Positions 58,843 to 64,000 of a DNA stretch of 64,000 bases are shown piece by piece. Position 1 is the first letter of the stretch. The number at the start of each line of letters is the position of its first letter. The notes under the pieces were generated by a model. That model was not told the origin of the DNA. It did no database searches and was given only the letters and a program-made list of their open reading frames with translations. The DNA lies in contig NZ_CP024633.1 of NCBI RefSeq assembly GCF_004924335.1, positions 1,240,001 through 1,304,000 on the forward strand, in the 5' to 3' direction. The position numbers were made by a program, and so were the translations under genes. Source of the stretch: Mycobacteroides salmoniphilum (lineage in GTDB: Bacteria; Actinomycetota; Actinomycetes; Mycobacteriales; Mycobacteriaceae).

Positions 58843-59058
58843 TCAAGGCTGCGGGATGGCCGGAATCTGAGGAATCGGCGGTGCCTGGGGAATGGGCGGT
58901 ACCCCCGTCCCCTGAGGAATCGGTGGAGCCTGGGGAATGGGCGGCGGTGACGGGGGAGTGATCGGGTCGGCATTGGCCAGGCCCGGAGCACCCGCGAAGG
59001 CGGCTAAGCCCATTGCCGCCGCGGATGCGCTTGTCACGATCAATCTCTTGATGTTCAT
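58843..59058 (-). CDS. Small secreted proline-rich protein with PPIPQ repeats
   Basis: A 71-aa protein: signal peptide (RLIVTSASAAAMGLAAFAGA, cleavage near LANAD), then a tail of repeated PPIPQ units ending AIPQP. GGAAGGGA lies about 6 nt before the ATG. Mature size is only about 40 residues. Low-complexity secreted Pro-rich proteins are common in mycobacterial envelopes; the function is unknown. It is divergent from rpmE and downstream of nothing obvious. Confidence 0.75.
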   Translation of the reverse strand: MNIKRLIVTSASAAAMGLAAFAGAPGLANADPITPPSPPPIPQAPPIPQGTGVPPIPQAPPIPQIPAIPQP

Positions 59059-59140
59059 GCGTTGTCCCTTCCTGATCGGCGTTCCTTTCCCAACGTACGC
59101 CGGGTCCCGGAGTGGGGAATAGTGAGCAGGTCGGCGCCGT

Positions 59141-59170
59141 TTAGGTTCTACGTAACTGAGCTGGCATAAT
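59141..59170 (+). promoter_or_regulatory. Candidate rpmE promoter
   Basis: CATAAT (59165-59170) as -10 with TTAGGT (59141-59146) 18 bp upstream as a weak -35. A leader of about 70 nt would follow. No Zur-box-like palindrome was seen. Confidence 0.38.
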
Positions 59171-59247
59171 GGCCTCTCAGCCTTTTGAAGGGTTCCGGTT
59201 CACGCCCACAAAGCGACCCGGCGACCACAACACGCAGAGGAAAAGCA

Positions 59248-59472
59248 ATGAAATCGGGTATCCACCCCACCTATGTCGAGACCAGCGTGGTCTGCGGCTG
59301 CGGTAACACCTTCAGCACCCGCAGCACCAAGGACAGCGGCCACATCGTTGTCGAGGTCTGCTCGCAGTGCCACCCCTTCTACACCGGCAAGCAGAAGATC
59401 CTGGACAGCGGCGGTCGCGTCGCCCGGTTCGAGGCCCGGTACGGCAAGCGCAAGGCCGCAGCCGACAAATAG
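59248..59472 (+). CDS. rpmE: 50S ribosomal protein L31 (zinc-binding type)
   Basis: A 74-aa ribosomal protein. [20 protein letters not shown] and [19 protein letters not shown] carry the four-cysteine zinc site of the C+ form of L31. The ATG at 59248 (MKSGIHP) is the family start; the 21-residue in-frame extension is not conserved. A strong terminator follows. Equivalent to Rv1298. Confidence 0.96.
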   Translation: MKSGIHPTYVETSVVCGCGNTFSTRSTKDSGHIVVEVCSQCHPFYTGKQKILDSGGRVARFEARYGKRKAAADK

Positions 59473-59480
59473 CTTCCTTG

Positions 59481-59526
59481 CCGACGCCCGGATTTGCCTT
59501 TGCGCAGTCCGGGCGTCGGTTTTTTT
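59481..59526 (+). terminator. Intrinsic terminator of rpmE
   Basis: A perfect 12-bp GC-rich stem (59481-59492 with 59508-59519), 15-nt loop, followed by seven T residues (59520-59526). A classical L-shaped terminator, 8 bp after the stop. Confidence 0.93.
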
Positions 59527-59566
59527 GTAGGGACGACTGAGCGTATGAACATTGGGAGGAGGGCGC

Positions 59567-60637
59567 ATGAGCGAGACGCCGCTGATCAGCGCGATGTTGG
59601 CCGAGCACGCTGAGTTGGAGAAGCGACTGGCCGACCCGGCGCTACACGCGGATGCGGGCGCTGCACGCAAGGCCGGCCGCCGGTTCGCGATGCTCTCGCC
59701 GATCGTCGCCACCCACCGCAAGCTCGTCGCTACTCGCGATGACCTAGACACCGCCCGCGAGCTGTCGGCGGACGATCCCTCGTTCGCCGATGAGGTGACC
59801 GAGTTGGAATCGTCGGTCGCCGAGTTGGAGACTCAGCTGTCGGACATGCTGGCGCCGCGCGACCCCCATGACGGTGACGACATCCTCCTCGAAGTGAAAT
59901 CTGGTGAGGGAGGCGAGGAGTCGGCGCTGTTCGCTGCCGACCTGGCCCGCATGTACATCCGCTACGCCGAGCGGCATGGCTGGAAGGTCACGGTTCTCGA
60001 CGAGACAGAATCCGACCTCGGCGGGTACAAGGACGCCACCTTGGCCATCGCGAGCAAGGGAGACACCGCCGACGGTGTCTGGGCGCGGCTCAAGTTTGAA
60101 GGTGGGGTGCATCGCGTCCAGCGTGTTCCCGTCACCGAATCCCAAGGACGCGTGCATACGTCGGCAGCGGGTGTGTTGGTTTATCCCGAGCCCGAAGAGG
60201 TCCAGGAAATCCAGATCGACGAGTCGGATCTTCGGATCGACGTCTACCGTTCCTCGGGCAAGGGCGGCCAGGGGGTGAACACCACCGACTCGGCGGTCCG
60301 CATCACCCACCTGCCGACCGGGATCGTGGTGACCTGCCAAAACGAGCGCTCGCAGCTGCAGAACAAGGCGCGCGCCATGCTGGTGCTGGCGGCGCGGCTG
60401 CAGGCGCTCGCCGAGGAGCAGGCGCAGGCCGACGCATCGGCCGGTCGCGCCAGCCAGATCCGCACCGTGGATCGCAGTGAGCGGATCCGCACCTACAACT
60501 TCCCGGAGAACCGGATCACCGATCACCGTGTCGGGTTCAAGGCACATAACCTGGATCAGGTGCTCGACGGTGACCTTGATGCGCTGTTCGATGCGCTGGC
60601 CGTGGCCGATCGGAAGGCGCGCCTGCAAGAGGCGTGA
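59567..60637 (+). CDS. prfA: Peptide chain release factor 1
   Basis: A 356-aa class I release factor for UAA/UAG. The GGQ motif is at 233-235 ([18 protein letters not shown]) and the codon-recognition loop near [24 protein letters not shown] lies 3-4 nt before the ATG. It overlaps prmC by 4 bp, so factor and methyltransferase are coupled. Equivalent to Rv1299. Confidence 0.96.
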   Translation: MSETPLISAMLAEHAELEKRLADPALHADAGAARKAGRRFAMLSPIVATHRKLVATRDDLDTARELSADDPSFADEVTELESSVAELETQLSDMLAPRDPHDGDDILLEVKSGEGGEESALFAADLARMYIRYAERHGWKVTVLDETESDLGGYKDATLAIASKGDTADGVWARLKFEGGVHRVQRVPVTESQGRVHTSAAGVLVYPEPEEVQEIQIDESDLRIDVYRSSGKGGQGVNTTDSAVRITHLPTGIVVTCQNERSQLQNKARAMLVLAARLQALAEEQAQADASAGRASQIRTVDRSERIRTYNFPENRITDHRVGFKAHNLDQVLDGDLDALFDALAVADRKARLQEA

Positions 60638-61485
60638 GTGAGATGAGCGGGTTGCGTCAGCTGATCGCCGAAGCGGTCGAATCGCTCTCTCGAGCAGGAG
60701 TTTCCAGCCCGCAGGTAGACGCCGAAGAGCTCGCCTCGCATCTGCTCGGCATCCCGCGAACACGATTGCGTTTTGCCGAATTCGCACCGAGTTTTCCCGA
60801 GAGGTACCGCGAACTGGTAGCTACGCGGGCGCAGCGGATTCCCTTGCAGCACTTGACTGGTAATGCTGCTTTTGGCCCTGTCGAGGTATTCGTGGGCCCC
60901 GGTGTGTTCATCCCGCGCCCGGAGACGGAGTCTCTGTACGCCTGGGCAACAGGGGAATTGACAACTCATGCGACGGTTGTGGAGTTATGCGCCGGATCGG
61001 CAGCGCTCGCTGTCGCCTTGTCACATGACCAGCCGTCCGCTCGTATCCTCGCGATCGAGCTTGATGAGCGGGCGTTGATCTACACGCGGCGCAACACCGA
61101 AGGAACTCCGGTCGAGGTGATCCAGGCTGATGCGACCTCGCCCACGCTGTTGGCGGAGCTGGATGGAATGGTCGACCTGATCGTCGCCAACCCGCCCTAC
61201 ATCCCGGAAGGCGTCGAACTGGAGCCCGAAGTGGCGCAGCACGATCCGCCATTGGCGTTGTTCGCGGGTGTCGAGGGGCTGGAGATTATCGCGCCCATCG
61301 TGACGGCTGCCGGTCGTCTCCTGGCCGCCGGAGGCCGCATTGGTGTTGAGCATGACGACACCAATGGTGATGGAACGCGCGAGTTATTCACGGCCAGTGG
61401 CCTATTCGATGAGGTTGCGCAGCGATACGACCTGGCAGGGCGGCCGCGCTTCGTTACCGCTCGCCGGAAATCCCCGACCCCATAG
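60634..61485 (+). CDS. prmC: Release-factor glutamine methyltransferase PrmC/HemK
   Basis: A 283-aa enzyme that N5-methylates the Gln of GGQ in release factors. It has the N-terminal helical RF-binding domain, the SAM site [16 protein letters not shown] and the catalytic NPPYIP at about 186-191. In the SAM motif the usual GTGSG reads AGSAA, a modest variation. The GTG at 60634 overlaps the prfA stop; an ATG at 60643 is also in frame. Equivalent to Rv1300. Confidence 0.93.
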   Translation: MSEMSGLRQLIAEAVESLSRAGVSSPQVDAEELASHLLGIPRTRLRFAEFAPSFPERYRELVATRAQRIPLQHLTGNAAFGPVEVFVGPGVFIPRPETESLYAWATGELTTHATVVELCAGSAALAVALSHDQPSARILAIELDERALIYTRRNTEGTPVEVIQADATSPTLLAELDGMVDLIVANPPYIPEGVELEPEVAQHDPPLALFAGVEGLEIIAPIVTAAGRLLAAGGRIGVEHDDTNGDGTRELFTASGLFDEVAQRYDLAGRPRFVTARRKSPTP

Positions 61486-61494
61486 ACTGGGTGC

Positions 61495-62166
61495 GTGACC
61501 GTCGTCTACGACTGCCAGGACGCTGCGACCCGCCAAGAGGGTATCGACGCAGCGGTGAGCGCGCTCAAGGCGGGTGAACTGGTGGTCATGCCCACCGACA
61601 CTGTCTACGGATTGGGTTGTGATGCATTCGATTCCAATGCGGTGTCGGCCCTTCTGGCCGCCAAGGGCCGGGGCCGGGACATGCCCGTCGGAGTGCTCGT
61701 CGGGTCGTGGCACACGATCGACGGACTGGTGTTCGCGGTTCCGTCGGCCGCCCGTGAGCTCATCGAGGCCTTCTGGCCGGGGCCGCTGAGCATCATCGTG
61801 AAGCACGCGCCGTCGCTGTCCTGGGATCTTGGAGATGCGCAGGGGAGCGTCATGCTACGGATGCCCCTGCATCCGGTGGCCATCGAGCTGCTGCGCGCTG
61901 TCGGTCCGATGGCGGTCTCCAGTGCCAACGTATCGGGGCAGCCCGCGGCGCTCACGGCCGCTGAGGCCCGCGATCAGTTGGACGACAAGGTTGCGGTGTA
62001 TCTGGACGGTGGCACCGCTGAACTGGGTGCGGCATCGACCATCGTCGACCTCACCGGACCGGTGCCGCTGATCCTGAGGGAAGGACCGATCACCCGGGAA
62101 CAGATCGTCGAGGTGATTGGCGGCGACATCGGGCCCGGCGAGTCGGCGGAACCCACAGGATCTTGA
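61495..62166 (+). CDS. L-threonylcarbamoyladenylate synthase (Sua5/YrdC/TsaC family, Rv1301)
   Basis: A 223-aa single-domain Sua5/YrdC protein that makes threonylcarbamoyl-AMP for the t6A modification of ANN-decoding tRNAs. The conserved LVVMPTDTVYGLGCDA and the AAKGRGRDMPVGVLV (KxR) motif near residue 55-70 are clear, with AVSSANVSGQPA later. The GTG has TAGACT (61483-61488) ending 6 nt upstream; that hexamer overlaps the prmC stop. Confidence 0.93.
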   Translation: MTVVYDCQDAATRQEGIDAAVSALKAGELVVMPTDTVYGLGCDAFDSNAVSALLAAKGRGRDMPVGVLVGSWHTIDGLVFAVPSAARELIEAFWPGPLSIIVKHAPSLSWDLGDAQGSVMLRMPLHPVAIELLRAVGPMAVSSANVSGQPAALTAAEARDQLDDKVAVYLDGGTAELGAASTIVDLTGPVPLILREGPITREQIVEVIGGDIGPGESAEPTGS

Positions 62167-62181
62167 AGTACGGTCGGATGC

Positions 62182-63408
62182 GTGAGTGAGCTGCTGGCCC
62201 TCGCCGATCGCGGCGCGGGTGTCCCTCTGCGTGAGCTCGCCCTGGTTGGGCTGACGGCGGCCATCACGACGTTCTTCTGCACTGGTGGCGTGCGGATGTT
62301 CGCCACCCGGGTGGGCGCGGTGGCCTACCCGCGCGAGCGTGACGTGCACCTACAGCCGACCCCCCGGATGGGCGGCCTCGGCATGTACTTCGGCGTGTGC
62401 GCGGCGATCTTCCTGGCCTCGCAACTGCCCGCCCTGACAAGGGGTTTCGTCTACTCGTCGGGTATGCCTGCCGTCGTCGTCGCGGGCGGCATCATCATGG
62501 CCGTCGGGCTCATCGACGATAAATGGGGCCTGGACGCGCTGACTAAGTTCGCGGGGCAGGTCACGGCCGCCAGCGTCCTGGTCACCATGGGGGTGGCCTG
62601 GAGCATGATCTACATCCCCTTCGGCGGGGTGGGCACCATCGTGTTGGATCAGATGTCCTCCATCCTGGTCACGCTCGCGTTGACGGTGTCGATCGTGAAC
62701 GCGATGAACTTCGTGGATGGGCTCGATGGGCTGGCCGCCGGCTTGGGGCTCATTACCGCGGCCGCCATCTGCATCTTCTCGATCGGGCTGTTGCGCAGCC
62801 ACGGCGGTGACGTCCTGTACTACCCGCCCGCGGTGATCTCGGTGGTGCTCGCCGGGGCGTGCCTTGGCTTCCTTCCGCACAACTTCCACCGGGCACGCAT
62901 CTTCATGGGGGACTCAGGGTCGATGCTGATCGGCCTGATGCTGGCGGCCGCATCGACAACGGCCGCGGGCCCCATCTCGCAGAGCTCGTACGGCGCCAAA
63001 GACATGTTCGTCCTCCTGTCGCCGTTCTTGTTGGTGATCGCGGTGTTGCTGGTGCCCGCGCTGGACGCGCTATTGGCGATCATCCGCCGGACCCGGGCGG
63101 GCCGGAGCCCCTTCAGCCCAGACAAGATGCACCTGCATCACCGGCTGCTGCAGATCGGGCACTCGCATCGCAAGGCGGTGCTGATCATCTACCTGTGGGT
63201 GGCGATCATCGCCTTCGGAGCCGCCAGCACCATCTTCTTCGAGCCCCGATATGCGGGAGCGGTGGTGGTTGGCGCCATCGGTATCGCCATCGTCGCAACG
63301 GTCGTTCCCCTGTTGCGTCGGGAGGAACTCGATCAGCTGCCGGGAGCCGAATCAGGGCTCAGTTCGGCCACCGTTCCACCGGAACCATCGGTGTACGACG
63401 AAAAGTAG
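62182..63408 (+). CDS. wecA: Undecaprenyl/decaprenyl-phosphate GlcNAc-1-phosphate transferase WecA
   Basis: A 408-aa membrane enzyme with about 11 TM segments. It makes polyprenyl-P-P-GlcNAc, the first step of the arabinogalactan linker in mycobacteria. The DDKWGLDALTKF, NAMNFVDGLDGLAAG, FMGDSGSMLIG and HLHHRLLQIGHSHRKAV motifs are catalytic or substrate loops. The GTG has TACGGT (62169-62174) ending 7 nt upstream. Equivalent to Rv1302 (rfe). Confidence 0.95.
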   Translation: MSELLALADRGAGVPLRELALVGLTAAITTFFCTGGVRMFATRVGAVAYPRERDVHLQPTPRMGGLGMYFGVCAAIFLASQLPALTRGFVYSSGMPAVVVAGGIIMAVGLIDDKWGLDALTKFAGQVTAASVLVTMGVAWSMIYIPFGGVGTIVLDQMSSILVTLALTVSIVNAMNFVDGLDGLAAGLGLITAAAICIFSIGLLRSHGGDVLYYPPAVISVVLAGACLGFLPHNFHRARIFMGDSGSMLIGLMLAAASTTAAGPISQSSYGAKDMFVLLSPFLLVIAVLLVPALDALLAIIRRTRAGRSPFSPDKMHLHHRLLQIGHSHRKAVLIIYLWVAIIAFGAASTIFFEPRYAGAVVVGAIGIAIVATVVPLLRREELDQLPGAESGLSSATVPPEPSVYDEK

Positions 63409-63436
63409 TAGGGGTGCATTAACCGCCTCTACCATG

Positions 63437-63445
63437 TGATACGGT
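63437..63445 (+). promoter_or_regulatory. Extended -10 promoter candidate ahead of the atp genes
   Basis: TGATACGGT is an extended -10 (TGn plus TACGGT at 63440-63445). It would give a leader of about 220 nt before atpI. No good -35 is visible, as is usual with extended -10 elements. Confidence 0.42.
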
Positions 63446-63500
63446 TCTGCCATACCCGAAAACTCACGGGTGCCGGCCACACCGGAGCGACGGAATTTTT

Positions 63501-63609
63501 GGAAAGTCTGTCTAGACATTCCAGGTTCCGCCGGGACCGATCAACTGACCGACAGGGAGCTGCCCATTGAGGTGAGTTCAGCGAGCCCTCAGACCTCCTA
63601 TAAGGTCTG
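63501..63609 (+). promoter_or_regulatory. Two stem-loops in the atp leader
   Basis: GGAAAGTCT (63501-63509) pairs with AGACATTCC (63514-63522), one mismatch. CAGACCT (63590-63596) pairs perfectly with AGGTCTG (63603-63609). A run of five T lies at 63624-63628. The leader is clearly structured; the function is unknown. Confidence 0.45.
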
Positions 63610-63669
63610 GAACCGACGAACGCAGTTTTTGTTCCGCCACCCCGACAAAGATGTGAGGTGACACTCCAG

Positions 63670-64000
63670 GTGACCGTGCCCCAGGCAAGCCCCGATGCTC
63701 CGCTGGTTCTTCCGGCATTGGCGTTTCGCCCGTTGCGTCTGGCGGTGTTGTGTGGCGTTCTCGGTGCTCTGGCTCTGCTGGCCTCCGCCCTGCTGGGGCA
63801 TTGGCAGTTCGGCGTCTTCTTCGTTACTGGGCTTGGACTCGGATTGGTGAACGCTCTCCTCGTTCGCCAATCTGCGGAAGTAATTACCGCACAAGACAAT
63901 CCAAGCAAACAAAAGATGGCCATCAATTCCGCGGCGCGGTTGATGATCATCACCGTCCTCGCCCTGGTGATCGCATTCGTGTTCCGCCCCGCTGGTCTTG
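63670..64000 (+). CDS. atpI: ATP synthase I-like membrane protein (Rv1303), start only
   Basis: The first 110 codons are visible, in frame to the window edge. Starting at GTG 63670, the protein has a short polar start ([18 protein letters not shown]), two TM segments, then [20 protein letters not shown] and a third TM segment. This aligns by memory with Rv1303, encoded just before atpB. AtpI helps assemble the c-ring in other bacteria. An in-frame GTG at 63658 is a less likely start. The rest of the atp operon lies beyond the window. Confidence 0.85.
   Translation, partial: MTVPQASPDAPLVLPALAFRPLRLAVLCGVLGALALLASALLGHWQFGVFFVTGLGLGLVNALLVRQSAEVITAQDNPSKQKMAINSAARLMIITVLALVIAFVFRPAGL

Noticed and set aside
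59141..59247. Zur-controlled promoter for rpmE
   Set aside because: This rpmE encodes the zinc-binding form, which is normally not the Zur-regulated copy, and I found no Zur-type palindrome.
63470..63661. 63-codon frame in the atp leader
   Set aside because: No ribosome-binding site and no recognisable protein; it overlaps the stem-loops of the leader.

Overview
The window is high-GC, gene-dense mycobacterial chromosome. Gene order follows the M. tuberculosis interval from Rv1248c (kgd) to Rv1303 (atpI), read from memory of that map, but blocks are missing or replaced. Gene content (tap homologue beside CYP130, two tandem LIP-type lipases, no pknH/embR, no oppABCD or cysDN) suggests a rapid grower, most likely of the Mycobacteroides abscessus-chelonae group. 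The species cannot be fixed from the sequence alone.

Layout. 1-4.5 kb: start of a putative methyltransferase, a PucR-type regulator and two paralogous alpha/beta-hydrolase lipases. 4.6-9.3 kb: kgd (2-oxoglutarate decarboxylase/dehydrogenase) and a small hydrophobic protein (Rv1249c position). 9.5-18.1 kb: two MFS drug exporters, a SnoaL-like protein with an FAD-linked oxidase, a large nuclease-helicase (Rv1251c) and lipoprotein LprE. 18.1-26.9 kb: DEAD-box helicase, membrane acyltransferase, then a minus-strand set of Tap efflux pump, mycofactocin-type SDR, FAD-linked oxidase, CYP130 and TetR, followed by a HIT protein. 27-30.3 kb: a 13E12/HNH protein, a MscS channel, a 68-aa membrane protein and an unknown gene behind a ClgR-like palindrome. 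30.3-40.2 kb: a heterodimeric ABC exporter, three DUF3558 lipoproteins, a SixA-like phosphatase and an SbcD/SbcC-like pair. 40.2-49.3 kb: accessory metabolism (DszC-like monooxygenase, VanZ-like protein, TetR, acidic protein plus P450, HD protein, CYP138, DUF218, AraJ-like MFS, membrane protein) and tRNA-Arg(CCG). 49.4-64 kb: conserved core argS-lysA-thrA-thrC-thrB, rho, two small secreted proteins, rpmE, prfA-prmC-sua5-wecA, and the start of atpI.

How genes work together. lysA, thrA, thrC and thrB are joined by 4-bp overlaps and form an aspartate-family amino-acid operon. prfA and prmC are a release factor and its methyltransferase. The minus-strand SDR, FAD oxidase and P450 look like a small alcohol/lipid oxidation pathway under its own TetR repressor, with an efflux pump at the head whose promoter has WhiB7-type architecture. 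The two ABC half-transporters overlap and should form one exporter.

The most notable non-coding signals are a pervasive leaderless-promoter signature (a TAnnnT hexamer 6-7 nt before the start codon of about 18 genes), several well-formed palindromes at TetR-type promoters, a palindrome matching the ClgR operator consensus, structured leaders ahead of rho and atpI, and strong intrinsic terminators after rho and rpmE. I saw no CRISPR array, prophage, IS element or rRNA.
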